Shown here: piece by piece, positions 15,193 to 24,828 of the stretch | Layout: each line of letters opens with the position of its first letter | How positions within the stretch are numbered: the first letter of the stretch is position 1 | DNA from: JASMHC01 sp964453855 | GTDB taxonomy: Bacteria; Pseudomonadota; Alphaproteobacteria; Rhodobacterales; Rhodobacteraceae | DNA length: 64,000 nucleotides | Assembly (NCBI GenBank): GCA_964453855.1 | Contig: CAYVRN010000008.1 | Coordinates: forward strand, 1-64,000 | Reading direction: 5' to 3' | Position numbers and translations under genes: made by a program | The notes under the pieces: generated by a model | What the model saw: the letters and a program-made list of their open reading frames with translations, nothing else | What the model was told of the DNA's origin: nothing | Databases searched by the model: none

Positions 15193-17154
15193 TTATTCGG
15201 GCTGGAAGCCGATTGAGTCCGAGACAGTGAACCTTCCGCCTTCGAGCTTGAGAATTTTCCCTTCTCGCAACAGTTGGCCGAATGCACGCAGCCCGTCTTC
15301 GCGGCTAAAGTCTTCGCCCATGACCTCGCGGACACGCGTCATCACCTGTGGGCGCGAAAACTTTTCAAGCTGCTCAACGTAGGTCACGAACGACGCGGCT
15401 GCTTCCAGTAGCTCAGGAAGCTTGTCTACGTGCATGTGTTCTGCAAAGGCCGCAAACTCGACCCGCGGCGTTTCCGAAGGGGCCACCTCTGCAGATGCGC
15501 TGACTGCCAAGTCGTCATCGAGAATGATTTCCGCAGCTTCAGCCAACGCCGCAGATGAAGCGCGAATGCGGCGCGGGCGCACGGGCTTAACCAACGTCGG
15601 GCGTGGGCCCGGCGCTTTTTCGGGGCTTTCCGGAACAACCCGCTGGGCTGCGACCAGTTTAAGCGGAGTTTGTGCAATGCGTTCGGTTTTCGCGCTAGAG
15701 ACAACAGGGCGCTTTGGTTTGACGGCGTCTGTCAGGTCATCTTTATACGAAGCCGAGTCGATGCTGTCCGGATCAACGCGGCCCGCTTCGCTATCAGCAC
15801 GCTTTGACGCGACGGCTGCCTTCAAGTGCGCTATCGTAGCACGGCGCCGGTTAACATCAGGCGACGAAAGCTGAGTTTCGGTTTCAGCCATCAGCCTTGC
15901 CATTTCGCTGTCAGCACTTGTGTCGGTCAGAAGTGACGACAAATCTTGCGCGCTGGCAAGCGCTTCTTCGGGGTCGTTGGAAAAGAGGTTTTCTTCATCC
16001 GCAATTTCAACATCAGCGTCTTCGTCCAAAAGATCATCCCAATCATCCGCGCCTGCTGCCTCAGCAAGCTCGCGCATCAGATCTTCTTCGTCTTCGGGGC
16101 TCAGGCTCGTTTCGACAGGGGTTGCCGCGTCGTCCTCTTCGTCGAAAATGGCATCCAGAGACGCGCTGTCAAACGGATCAGACGAGTCATCGTCATCACT
16201 GAATAGCATCTCTTCTAGCTCGTCCTCGTCCTTGTGCGCGCCACCTTTGACATGCAGAACCCTCGCTCGAATCGGAGCCGCTTCTGTATCTTCCAATGCT
16301 TCGACGGGGTCGGCGTCGTCGTCTTCAAGCGTTTCTTGCGCGTCGGCGCCATAGTCGGTGACCGTTTCTTCGCGGTCTTCCTCCAACCCAATGAGCATTG
16401 CGTCCAATTCGTCGTCGGCCTCGGGTTCCGAAAGATCAGATACGTCTTCGGAAGGTGCTTCCGTGTGAGCGATATCTTCCTCGTCCGTCATAAGGGCTTC
16501 GAACAACGCGTCATCGGTGGCTTGCTGTTCTTCGGGGATCTCCTCCCCGACAGCAAGCACATCCTGCTCTTCGCCCACGAAGTCGTCCAGCTCCTCAGGC
16601 GCTTCCTGTTCCTCGGCGTGGATTGTCTGTTCCACTTCTTCTACGAAGTTTGCCATCTGCGTCGCAACGACTGCGGCTTCAACCGGTGCGTTGGACGCAG
16701 CTTCGCGGATGCGCTGCAATCTGGCGGCGACACTTTCTTGTTGTGTCGGGACACTTGGGTTTGCCTTGAAGAAGTTTTCCGACGCTTCGCTGTCTTCTTC
16801 AAATGAAGCAGTGTCTTCTGCAATTTCCGGCGTTACCGGTGCCGGATTCGGTTCAGAAGTGACAGGTGAGGTTTCTTCGATTTGGTATGGTCGCAGCGTA
16901 ATCCCACCGTCACGGGTCAACGCTTCAACTTTGCGCGACGCTTCTTTTTCGGCGATACGGGCCAGCATTTCGGCATCCGGAGTAGGAGGCTCTGCGCCAA
17001 AATACCGGTCGTCTGCAGCCAAATCACGGAAATACTCAGCAATCGCTTTCATCGTCTCAAATGAGTCGTCGAACCCTTCGAGTGTACACGAGAACGTACC
17101 ATACGAGACCGTTAGGATCGTGCTGTTGCTGTTACCAACCATACCATTGCTCAC
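15193..17154 (-). CDS. Large acidic protein of unknown function with conserved ends
   Basis: I recognise this 653-residue protein only as a Rhodobacterales hypothetical. The first 95 residues look folded (TILTVSYGTFSCTLEGFDD, then MKAIAEYFRDLAADDRYFG). About residues 100-480 are low-complexity and strongly acidic, with many EE and DD runs and Glu/Asp/Ala repeats, probably disordered. The last 90 residues look folded again: LPELLEAAASFVTYVEQLEKF, then a pattern resembling a winged helix (SREDGLRAFGQLLREGKILK, LEGGRFTVSD). No signal peptide or membrane segment is present. It is divergent from thiN. A CheA label sometimes used for such proteins is not supported by any kinase or HPt motif. Confidence 0.85.
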   Translation of the reverse strand: MSNGMVGNSNSTILTVSYGTFSCTLEGFDDSFETMKAIAEYFRDLAADDRYFGAEPPTPDAEMLARIAEKEASRKVEALTRDGGITLRPYQIEETSPVTSEPNPAPVTPEIAEDTASFEEDSEASENFFKANPSVPTQQESVAARLQRIREAASNAPVEAAVVATQMANFVEEVEQTIHAEEQEAPEELDDFVGEEQDVLAVGEEIPEEQQATDDALFEALMTDEEDIAHTEAPSEDVSDLSEPEADDELDAMLIGLEEDREETVTDYGADAQETLEDDDADPVEALEDTEAAPIRARVLHVKGGAHKDEDELEEMLFSDDDDSSDPFDSASLDAIFDEEDDAATPVETSLSPEDEEDLMRELAEAAGADDWDDLLDEDADVEIADEENLFSNDPEEALASAQDLSSLLTDTSADSEMARLMAETETQLSSPDVNRRRATIAHLKAAVASKRADSEAGRVDPDSIDSASYKDDLTDAVKPKRPVVSSAKTERIAQTPLKLVAAQRVVPESPEKAPGPRPTLVKPVRPRRIRASSAALAEAAEIILDDDLAVSASAEVAPSETPRVEFAAFAEHMHVDKLPELLEAAASFVTYVEQLEKFSRPQVMTRVREVMGEDFSREDGLRAFGQLLREGKILKLEGGRFTVSDSIGFQPE

Positions 17155-17281
17155 TTTTCAAAATCGGATTTACCTAGGATTTACCAACAACTGGTTCCAA
17201 ATTAGGCACAAAAGTAAGTTTTTTGCCGTATCATTTCGTGACGAGATTGTGGTCTGTTTCTAAAAAGGCCATCAATTCGCC

Positions 17282-17971
17282 ATGACACGTGAAATTGTGC
17301 AGAGTTTGGAACCAGTGGTGCTTTTCGGCGGTGGGTCGGCTGAACCCGATGTCGTTTCTCGTGCTGTTTTACTAGGATCTACTGTAGTCGCTGCAGATGG
17401 TGGCGCAAGTCTTGCGATGGACAACGGGCATGTTCCCTCGGTTGTTATTGGCGATTTCGATTCCCTTTCTCAAGAAGATAGGGCTGCCCTTACAACCGCG
17501 AAGCTTGTCCATATCGATGAACAGGATAGTACGGATTTCGACAAGTCATTACGCAATATCGCGACCCCATTGGTGATTGCGGTCGGGTTTACTGGCGCTC
17601 GACTGGATCACACACTGGGTGCCTTAAACACGCTGGTTGCGCATCCGGACAGGCGATGTCTGATTGTCAGCGACCAAGATGTCATCTTCCTAGCCCCACC
17701 AAAGCTTGAACTTGCCTTGCCTCTAGGAACCCGCTTTTCATTATTTCCAATGGGTCCAGTAAGCGGGCACTCGACCGGTTTGGAATGGCCGATAACAGGG
17801 TTGCACTTCAAACCAAACGGTAAAGTTGGAACATCGAACCGCGTTTCGGGTCCTGTCAGTCTTGAAATTGACCAGCCGCAAATGCTGGTCATTTTGCCTT
17901 TGGAGTTTCTGGAATATTCCACACGGGCGCTTTTGAACTGCCCTGCGCGGTGGCCTGCTCGTGTCGAATAA
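17282..17971 (+). CDS. thiN: Thiamine pyrophosphokinase
   Basis: The enzyme transfers pyrophosphate from ATP to thiamine, making the cofactor thiamine diphosphate directly. The 229 residues contain VAADGGAS, VVIGDFDSL, the QDSTDFDKSL motif and VGFTGARLDHTLG, all diagnostic of the TPK catalytic domain. The C-terminal thiamine-binding domain includes GLEWPITGL and TSNRVSGPVSLEI. No TPP riboswitch is visible upstream. The gene stands alone between a divergent acidic-protein gene and a convergent exporter gene. Confidence 0.95.
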   Translation: MTREIVQSLEPVVLFGGGSAEPDVVSRAVLLGSTVVAADGGASLAMDNGHVPSVVIGDFDSLSQEDRAALTTAKLVHIDEQDSTDFDKSLRNIATPLVIAVGFTGARLDHTLGALNTLVAHPDRRCLIVSDQDVIFLAPPKLELALPLGTRFSLFPMGPVSGHSTGLEWPITGLHFKPNGKVGTSNRVSGPVSLEIDQPQMLVILPLEFLEYSTRALLNCPARWPARVE

Positions 17972-18096
17972 CGTAAAGGCCAAGATGGTTCCCAAGACGC
18001 CGACGATTCAAAAGCAAAGCATCAAAGAGATGCCTAGAAGCCATTTATCTGCTGTTTTCCTTAAACGCTAAACGGCACTTTCTGTTTAGACAGTCT

Positions 18097-19011
18097 TCAA
18101 ACAGGCGGGTTGGGCCCACGCTTGATGCTGTTGATCCGCTCGCGAGCGAAAACGAAAAGTCCCGAGGAAACGATGATCGCGATACCCAGCCAAGTCAGGC
18201 GATCGGGAAAATCGCTGAACAGCAGATAACCAACTGTGACCGAACCCGCTATCTCAAGATATTGCAAAGGGGCAATGGTTGCGGCTGGCGCGAGCTTCAA
18301 TGCAGTAGACAGAAACAGATGCGATATAGTGGCAAGAAGTCCGACAGCGAACAAGGTTGCCCACGCAAAAGGGGTTGGCCAAACGGGGTCAAGTAACGCA
18401 ACACCCGATCCGTCGAAAACGAAGATCAAAGGAAAAATCAGGATCGAGGCAGCCAGTGCGGTATAAGCCTGTAGTGTGATCGGATGCTGATTGGCGGACA
18501 TCGACCGCGTTAGGATCATGTATGCAGCAAACGTGACGGCGGTCCCAAGTGGGAATAAAGCGATAAGGCCAAGGTCTTCAAAGCTGGGCTGAATGACAAA
18601 CAAGGCCCCGATAAAGCCGACGACGCAGGCGATAATGCGGCGTGGGCCGATGTCTTCTCCCAAAAAGAAACCACCCAATAAGGTCAAGATGAAGGGCTCT
18701 ACAAAGAATATCGCAATAGCGTTGGCGATGGGCATATAACGGATGGCCGAGAAGAAAAAGAAAGTGGCCAGCAAAAGCATCGCGCCGCGCACAAGATGCC
18801 CAGCCATCTCACGGAAATCTGGGCGGTGCGCCATCCCAAGCACCAAAGCCAAAGGAAGCAGAGTGATGACCTGAAACCCGAAGCGAGCAGCCAAAATTTC
18901 CGAGACTGGAACGTCATGCGGCGTAAGTTTTGCCATCGCGTCCATCACGGGGGCTACGATGCAAAAGCCCACCATAAACAGAATACCAAGTAAGGGTCTG
19001 TCGTTGCGCAT
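18097..19011 (-). CDS. DMT-superfamily (EamA) transporter
   Basis: This 304-residue membrane protein has ten hydrophobic segments in two EamA repeats (first repeat about 8-140, second about 150-285). Motifs include ARFGFQVITLLPLAL, IRYMPIANAIAIFFVEPF and LAPAATIAPLQYLEI, typical of RhaT/YdcZ-like exporters. Substrate is unknown. The ATG at 19011 lies five bases after the stop of sdaA, so the two genes are co-transcribed. A link to serine or another amino acid is a reasonable guess only. Confidence 0.88.
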   Translation of the reverse strand: MRNDRPLLGILFMVGFCIVAPVMDAMAKLTPHDVPVSEILAARFGFQVITLLPLALVLGMAHRPDFREMAGHLVRGAMLLLATFFFFSAIRYMPIANAIAIFFVEPFILTLLGGFFLGEDIGPRRIIACVVGFIGALFVIQPSFEDLGLIALFPLGTAVTFAAYMILTRSMSANQHPITLQAYTALAASILIFPLIFVFDGSGVALLDPVWPTPFAWATLFAVGLLATISHLFLSTALKLAPAATIAPLQYLEIAGSVTVGYLLFSDFPDRLTWLGIAIIVSSGLFVFARERINSIKRGPNPPV

Positions 19012-19015
19012 CCTG

Positions 19016-20389
19016 TCAGCAGTTTGGCACGTTGACCGCCAGACCGCCCAGCGAGGTTTCTTTATAGTGCTCGTGCATGTCACGACCGGTTTGGCGCATT
19101 GTTTCAATCGCGGAATCCAAGGGCACGAAATGCGTGCCATCACCACGCAACGCAAGCGATGCCGCACTGACTGCTTTGATTGCGCCTAGGCCGTTACGTT
19201 CAATGCAGGGGACTTGGACAAGGCCTTTGACCGGATCGCAAGTCATGCCCAAATGATGCTCAAGCGCAATTTCGGCTGCGTTTTCGACTTGCTCGGGAGT
19301 GCCGCCCATAACCGCACACAGGCCAGCTGCTGCCATTGCCGATGCGCTTCCTACTTCGGCCTGACACCCTGCTTCGGCACCGCTGATTGAAGCGTTGAAC
19401 TTGACCAGACCGCCGATGGCAGCGGCGGTCAAAAGGAACTCGGGAATGCGCGACGACGTTGCGCCCGGCACATGATCCAGCCAGTAGCGTATGGTTGCCG
19501 GCATAACCCCTGCAGCGCCGTTTGTTGGCGCGGTGACCACTTGGCCGCCAGCGGCGTTTTCTTCGTTGACGGCCATGGCGTAGGTGCTCATCCAGTCATT
19601 AATGGTATGCGGCGCGGTCAGGTTCATGCCCCGTTCTGCCATCAATGCATCGTATATGCCCTTGGCCCGACGCTTGACGCTAAGTCCACCCGGTAGAATA
19701 CCATCCGTGTGCAATCCGCGCTCAATGCAGTTGTTCATCACTTCCCAAAGACGCGAAAGCCCTTCGTCCAGTTTCACAGGGCAGCCGCGCGAGATTTCGT
19801 TGGCGCGTTTCATCTCGGCAATCGTTTTGCCAGAGCGTTTAGCCATGTCGAGCATTTCTGCCGCATTGTGGAAAGGGTAGGGGACAGGGTCACCTTCGTC
19901 GGTATCTTTCCCAGCCGCCAACTCATCTTCGGTTAGGACAAATCCCCCGCCAATCGAGTAGTAGGTTTCTTTCAAAATAACGTCACCCTGAGCGTCGGTT
20001 GCCATCAGGATCAATCCATTTGCGTGGCCGGGCAGAGCAGGGCCAAAGTCAAAGCGCATGTCCTCTTTAAGATCGAAAGCCAATTCTGGCAGACCATCAG
20101 GGCACACCTTGCCGGTTTCGCGGATCGCATCTAACGCCGCTTCGGCTTTGTCGTGGTCGTATGTCTCGGGATTAAATCCAGCCAGTCCCAATATGGTCGC
20201 TCGATCAGTTGCGTGACCCACGCCTGTGAATGCTAGGCTGCCATGAAGCGATGCTTTCAATCCGTGCACTTGGAACGGTGCGGACCGGATTTGGTCAAGA
20301 AACTTTGCGGCTGCAACCATAGGTCCCATCGTATGGGACGAAGATGGTCCAATCCCAACCTTGAACATTTCAAAAACGGACAAAAACAT
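19016..20389 (-). CDS. sdaA: L-serine ammonia-lyase (iron-sulfur serine dehydratase)
   Basis: It converts L-serine to pyruvate and ammonia using a [4Fe-4S] cluster. The 457-residue single-chain protein has the beta-type N-terminal domain (MFLSVFEMFKVGIGPSSSHTMGPM region) and the alpha-type catalytic domain with EAGCQAEVGSASAMAAAGL, TCDPVKGLVQVPCIERN and the C-terminal VNVPNC tail. Several cysteines suitable for the cluster are present. It is the first gene of a pair with the DMT exporter and is divergent from rpiA. Confidence 0.96.
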   Translation of the reverse strand: MFLSVFEMFKVGIGPSSSHTMGPMVAAAKFLDQIRSAPFQVHGLKASLHGSLAFTGVGHATDRATILGLAGFNPETYDHDKAEAALDAIRETGKVCPDGLPELAFDLKEDMRFDFGPALPGHANGLILMATDAQGDVILKETYYSIGGGFVLTEDELAAGKDTDEGDPVPYPFHNAAEMLDMAKRSGKTIAEMKRANEISRGCPVKLDEGLSRLWEVMNNCIERGLHTDGILPGGLSVKRRAKGIYDALMAERGMNLTAPHTINDWMSTYAMAVNEENAAGGQVVTAPTNGAAGVMPATIRYWLDHVPGATSSRIPEFLLTAAAIGGLVKFNASISGAEAGCQAEVGSASAMAAAGLCAVMGGTPEQVENAAEIALEHHLGMTCDPVKGLVQVPCIERNGLGAIKAVSAASLALRGDGTHFVPLDSAIETMRQTGRDMHEHYKETSLGGLAVNVPNC

Positions 20390-20533
20390 CTGTCGAGCGA
20401 TCCCTTTTGACGGCAGCCACTACGCGAAACGTCACGCTACAGGACAGATAACGATTCGCCTAAGACACATCTTATGACCGTGCAGAGCCATGAAAAGTGG
20501 ACCGAAAACGACAAGTTCTGTCCACAGCCGAAA

Positions 20534-20560
20534 TTGGCACTCGCACCTTGCCGCCATAAT
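20534..20560 (+). promoter_or_regulatory. Possible sigma-70 promoter of rpiA
   Basis: TTGGCA (20534-20539) and CATAAT (20555-20560) are spaced by 15 bases, slightly short, 37 bases before the rpiA start. The hexamers match consensus well but the spacing lowers confidence. Confidence 0.35.
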
Positions 20561-20596
20561 TCCTATAAGCAGCTCAGGTAATCCGGAGCTTCGTCA

Positions 20597-21385
20597 ATGA
20601 CCGTTGATCTTTCGCCTATCAACAAGGCCAAATTTGCCGCGGCCAAGAAAGCCGCAGAATTCGTCGAGGATGGCATGCGGGTTGGGTTGGGAACAGGATC
20701 AACAGCGGCTTGGATGGTGCGCTGTGTCGGTGAAATGGTTCGCGAACACGGGCTGCGCATCAAAGGTGTTCCAACTTCGACCCGTACTGCGGAATTGGCA
20801 CGCGACGTGGGGATCGAAGTTATATCGCTGGATGAAGCGAAATGGCTGGACCTGACCATTGATGGTGCGGACGAGTTTGATGCCGATCTGAGCCTGATCA
20901 AGGGCGGCGGTGGCGCACTTCTGCAAGAAAAGATTGTTGCAACCGCCAGCGATCAATTGATCGTTATCGCAGATGCCGCAAAAGAGGTCGAAAACCTTGG
21001 CGCCTTCCCCCTTCCGATTGAGGTTGTCCCTTTTGGATGGCAGACCTCGAAAGCGCTGGTCGAAGAGATTTTGGTGTCGATGGATGTGCTGGGTCAGCAG
21101 TCCAGCCTGCGCATGGATGGGGACGCCCCATTCGTGACAGACGAAGGCAATCACATCCTTGATCTTCACCTCAAGCGGATCGGAAAACCGCGCGAATTGG
21201 CGATGGTGCTAAATCAGGTGCCGGGGGTGGTTGAAAACGGGCTGTTCATTGATATCTGTGACAAAGTTGTCATCGGCTACAGGGATGGCAGGGTCGAGGT
21301 GCGTGACATCCACGAAGGCGCGGTTCGGCAAGATCAGGTTGATTTTCTGGAAACCGACAACCTCTTCCGTGATCTGGGTGATTAA
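20597..21385 (+). CDS. rpiA: Ribose-5-phosphate isomerase A
   Basis: RpiA interconverts ribose 5-phosphate and ribulose 5-phosphate in the pentose phosphate pathway. The 262 residues show GLGTGSTAAWMV, TIDGADEFD and LIKGGGGALLQEKI, the classic RpiA active-site blocks, and the C-terminal NGLFIDICDKVVIG. Length is somewhat above the E. coli enzyme because of a C-terminal tail, as in other Rhodobacteraceae. The gor gene follows after 12 bases and the two likely share a transcript. Confidence 0.97.
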   Translation: MTVDLSPINKAKFAAAKKAAEFVEDGMRVGLGTGSTAAWMVRCVGEMVREHGLRIKGVPTSTRTAELARDVGIEVISLDEAKWLDLTIDGADEFDADLSLIKGGGGALLQEKIVATASDQLIVIADAAKEVENLGAFPLPIEVVPFGWQTSKALVEEILVSMDVLGQQSSLRMDGDAPFVTDEGNHILDLHLKRIGKPRELAMVLNQVPGVVENGLFIDICDKVVIGYRDGRVEVRDIHEGAVRQDQVDFLETDNLFRDLGD

Positions 21386-21397
21386 TTGGGAAATGAA

Positions 21398-22753
21398 ATG
21401 AACTTTGATTTCGATCTCTTTGTTATAGGCGGCGGGTCCGGTGGCGTTCGCGCAGCACGCGTTGCTGCGGCAGAGGGTGTGCGCGTCGCGCTTGCCGAAG
21501 AAGACCGATATGGCGGCACCTGTGTCATCCGGGGCTGCGTGCCGAAGAAATTGATGGTTTTCGCCTCAGAATTCTCTGGGATGATCGATGATGCGCGCGC
21601 CTATGGTTGGGACGCAGGGGATGCGTATTTCGACTGGACAGTTTTTAAGGGCAAACTGAATGCCGAACTGGATCGTCTAGAAGGGGTTTATCGCCGCTTG
21701 CTGGCAAATTCGGGTGTTGAAACCTTTGATCAACGGGCGCGTCTGCTGGACGCCAATACCGTTGAGCTAGCGGACGGATCGCGCAAGACGGCCAAAACAA
21801 TCCTGATCGCAACCGGTGGCCGACCTGTTGTACCGGATGTTGAAGGCTCTGATTTGGGCATCACATCAAACGAGATTTTCCACCTCGAGAAACTTCCAAA
21901 GTCTATCTTGATCATTGGGGGCGGCTACATCGCCTGTGAGTTTGCAGGAATTATGAACGGTTTGGGTGTCGAAACCACACAGTACTATCGTGGGGCCCAA
22001 ATCCTACGCGGTTTCGACGGAGAAGCGCGCGGACTGATCGCCGACGAGATGAAGCAGAACGGGATCGATCTGCATACTGGCACCAATATCCTGTCGATGA
22101 AAAAGACGGTTGCGGGTATTAGTGTCAAAGCGACCAACGGCGATGAGCGGGTCTTTGATCAGGTCATGTTCGCCACAGGACGCACCCCGAACGCTGACAA
22201 TCTGGGTCTTCACAATGTCGGCATTGAAACCGGACGTCGTGGTGAAATCCTTGTTGATGCGTATTCGAAAACAAACGTGGACTCTGTTTATGCCATCGGA
22301 GACGTCACAGATCGCGTCAACCTGACCCCTGTTGCGATCCGCGAAGGCATGGCCTTTGTCGAAACTGTTTTCAAAAACAACCCAACGTCGCCGGATCACG
22401 ATTTGATCCCGACCGCGATCTTCACACAGCCTGAAATGGGCACTGTAGGTCTTTCGGAAGAAGAAGCCCGTGAAAATGGACCAATTGAGGTCTACTGCAC
22501 CAACTTCAAGCCGATGAAGCAAAGCTTCGCAGGGCGCAGCGATCGCGTATTGATGAAGCTGATTGTCTGTGCGGATACCCGCAAGGTTTTGGGGTGTCAT
22601 ATCGTGGCCGAAGGGGCAGGCGAAATGATCCAGATGGTGGGCATAGCAGTCAAGATGGGCGCCACCAAAGAGGACTTCGACCGGACTGTGGCGGTGCACC
22701 CGACCATGGCCGAAGAACTGGTAACAATGAAATCTCCGGTGCGTACCGCTTGA
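21398..22753 (+). CDS. gor: Glutathione-disulfide reductase
   Basis: This NADPH-dependent FAD enzyme regenerates reduced glutathione. Of 451 residues, the N terminus has the FAD motif LFVIGGGSGGVRAAR and the redox-active disulfide GGTCVIRGCVPKKLM. The NADPH-binding region has IIGGGYIACEFAGIMNGLG. FATGRTPN and the second FAD motif VYAIGDVTD follow, and the dimer interface has the catalytic His-Glu pair in VAVHPTMAEELVTM. The ATG at 21398 is preferred to a TTG at 21386 that directly abuts the rpiA stop. Confidence 0.95.
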   Translation: MNFDFDLFVIGGGSGGVRAARVAAAEGVRVALAEEDRYGGTCVIRGCVPKKLMVFASEFSGMIDDARAYGWDAGDAYFDWTVFKGKLNAELDRLEGVYRRLLANSGVETFDQRARLLDANTVELADGSRKTAKTILIATGGRPVVPDVEGSDLGITSNEIFHLEKLPKSILIIGGGYIACEFAGIMNGLGVETTQYYRGAQILRGFDGEARGLIADEMKQNGIDLHTGTNILSMKKTVAGISVKATNGDERVFDQVMFATGRTPNADNLGLHNVGIETGRRGEILVDAYSKTNVDSVYAIGDVTDRVNLTPVAIREGMAFVETVFKNNPTSPDHDLIPTAIFTQPEMGTVGLSEEEARENGPIEVYCTNFKPMKQSFAGRSDRVLMKLIVCADTRKVLGCHIVAEGAGEMIQMVGIAVKMGATKEDFDRTVAVHPTMAEELVTMKSPVRTA

Positions 22754-22819
22754 ATTACTGGCAATCCTGCACAGTTTAACGGTAGCGTTGGAAAAACGAG
22801 TGAAAGAGGAAAAGTCTTA

Positions 22820-23947
22820 ATGACTGGAAACAACGGCGGCCCTTGGGGTGGCGGAGGAAACAATGGGGGCGGCGGCGACCGGAATAACGGTGGCGGTCGC
22901 AAACCCGGTGGGGAACAGCAAATCCCTGAAATCGACGAGCTGGTGAAAAAAGGCCAGGAACAACTGCGCGTTCTTATGGGAGGTCGCGGTGGTAACGGCG
23001 GCGGTAGCTCAAATGGCGGCGGGGCCGGTGGTCCGCAGTTGACTCGCGGAACCGTGGGTTTGGGCGCTTTGGTTGCGGTTGCTTTGTGGGGCTTTGCCAG
23101 CTTCTACACCGTCAAACCGGAAGAACAATCGGTCGAGCTGTTCCTTGGCAGCTATTATAAAACAGGCAATCCTGGTCTTAACTTTGCGCCATGGCCGTTC
23201 GTGTCCGCAGAAGTTGTTAACGTGACGTCCGAGCGTACTGAAGATATTGGTGTGAACCGCAGCGGCTCCGGCGGAAACGGTCTGATGCTGACCACCGATG
23301 CGAATATCGTGGACATCGACTTTCAGGTTGTCTGGAATATTAACGACCCGGCGCGCTTGTTGTTCAACATCGCAGAGCCTCAAGAGACGGTTCAAGCCGT
23401 ATCTGAATCTGTGATGCGCGAAATTATTGCCGCATCGAATCTGGCACCGATCCTTAACCGTGACCGTGGTTTGATCGCAGACACAGCCCGTGAAAACATC
23501 CAGGCGACGCTCGATGAATATGTCAGCGGTATCAACGTGGTTCGTGTGAACCTTGATAAAGCCGACCCGCCGCGCGAAGTCATCGACTCGTTCCGTGACG
23601 TTCAGGCTGCTGAACAGGAACGTGATCGTCTGGAACGTCAGGCGGATGCGTACGCGAACCGCGTTGTGGCAGAAGCTCGCGGTGAAGCGGCGCAAATTCT
23701 GGAAGAAGCCGAAGGTTACCGTGCCCAAGTCGTCAACCAGGCGCTGGGTGAGGCAAGCCGTTTCTCGGCCGTCCTGACCGAATATGAAAAGGCGCCGGAA
23801 GTGACCCGAAAACGTCTTTATATTGAAACCATGGAAAAGGTACTGAGTAAGGTGGATAAAATGATCCTCGACGGCTCGATCGCCGGAGAGGGTGGGTCGG
23901 TCGTACCGTACCTGCCGCTGAATGAGCTCAAGCGGGGGAGCAACTAA
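22820..23947 (+). CDS. hflK: FtsH protease regulator HflK
   Basis: HflK and HflC form a large membrane complex that encloses and modulates the FtsH protease. The 375-residue protein has a Gly/Asn-rich N terminus (NNGGPWGGGGNNGGGG type), one membrane helix at about 75-92 (GTVGLGALVAVALWGFASF), the SPFH/band-7 domain to about 270, and a coiled coil rich in Arg, Glu and Ala. An AGAGGAAAAG site precedes the ATG. It lies two bases before hflC. Confidence 0.96.
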   Translation: MTGNNGGPWGGGGNNGGGGDRNNGGGRKPGGEQQIPEIDELVKKGQEQLRVLMGGRGGNGGGSSNGGGAGGPQLTRGTVGLGALVAVALWGFASFYTVKPEEQSVELFLGSYYKTGNPGLNFAPWPFVSAEVVNVTSERTEDIGVNRSGSGGNGLMLTTDANIVDIDFQVVWNINDPARLLFNIAEPQETVQAVSESVMREIIAASNLAPILNRDRGLIADTARENIQATLDEYVSGINVVRVNLDKADPPREVIDSFRDVQAAEQERDRLERQADAYANRVVAEARGEAAQILEEAEGYRAQVVNQALGEASRFSAVLTEYEKAPEVTRKRLYIETMEKVLSKVDKMILDGSIAGEGGSVVPYLPLNELKRGSN

Positions 23948-23949
23948 TC

Positions 23950-24828
23950 ATGCGTAAATCAGCATTTATTATCCCCGCAATCGTAATCGTTCTAGTCGGC
24001 GTTCTGTCTTCAATCTTTGTGGTGGACGAACGCGAAAAGGCTTTGGTCCTTCAATTCGGCCAGATTAAAGCCGTCAAAGAAGAACCGGGTCTCGCATTCA
24101 AGATTCCGCTGATTCAGGAAGTGGTCAAATATGACGACCGTATCCTGTCGCTGGATACCGACGTTATCGAAGTTACGCCTTCGGATGACCGTCGTCTGGT
24201 CGTCGATGCTTTCGCACGTTATCGCATCTCGGACGTCGTTCAGTTCCGTCAGGCCGTTGGTGTTGGTGGTATCCGTCTGGCCGAAGATCGTCTGTCATCG
24301 ATCCTGAACGCACAAATCCGGGAAGCCCTGGGTGCCGATCAGGTGACCTCGGATCGTATCTTGTCCACCGACCGTGGAGAACTGATGGTTCGGATCCGTG
24401 ATCAAGCGCGTGCAGAGGCGCTGGGTCTAGGTATCGATGTCGTCGATGTGCGTCTAAAACAGACCAACCTTCCGGCGCAGAACCTTGAAGCCACCTTCGC
24501 TCGTATGCGAGCAGAACGCGAACGGGAAGCAGCGGACGAGATCGCCCGTGGTAACGAAGCCGCCCAGCGTGTTCGTGCACTGGCCGATCGTACGGTCGTC
24601 GAAACCCTGTCAGAAGCGCAGAAAGACGCGGATATCACCCGCGGTGAAGCCGACGCAGAACGGAACGCGATTTTTGCAGAAGCCTTTGGCGCAGATGAAG
24701 AGTTCTTTGCGTTTTACCGTTCGCTTCAAGCCTATGAAAACTCTTTGCTTGGTAAAAACTCGACTATGGTCATGACGCCGGACAGCGAGTTCTTCAACTA
24801 TCTGAAGTCGGAGAATGCAAGCGAATGA
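23950..24828 (+). CDS. hflC: FtsH protease regulator HflC
   Basis: This 292-residue partner of HflK has an N-terminal membrane helix (AFIIPAIVIVLVGVLSSIFV), then VDEREKALVLQFGQ and an SPFH domain, the segment LGIDVVDVRLKQTNLP, and a long coiled coil (about 185-250) ending in a short C-terminal tail with MVMTPDSEFFNYL. Its stop overlaps the start of the DUF2065 gene by four bases. Confidence 0.96.
   Translation: MRKSAFIIPAIVIVLVGVLSSIFVVDEREKALVLQFGQIKAVKEEPGLAFKIPLIQEVVKYDDRILSLDTDVIEVTPSDDRRLVVDAFARYRISDVVQFRQAVGVGGIRLAEDRLSSILNAQIREALGADQVTSDRILSTDRGELMVRIRDQARAEALGLGIDVVDVRLKQTNLPAQNLEATFARMRAEREREAADEIARGNEAAQRVRALADRTVVETLSEAQKDADITRGEADAERNAIFAEAFGADEEFFAFYRSLQAYENSLLGKNSTMVMTPDSEFFNYLKSENASE

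Noticed and set aside
16517..17263. Ser/Ala-rich plus-strand frame opposite the acidic protein gene
   Set aside because: The low-complexity translation is the mirror of Glu/Asp-rich codons on the other strand; no ribosome site.
17155..17281. TPP riboswitch upstream of thiamine pyrophosphokinase
   Set aside because: The conserved CTGAGA and ACCTGA-type aptamer segments are not present in the spacer.
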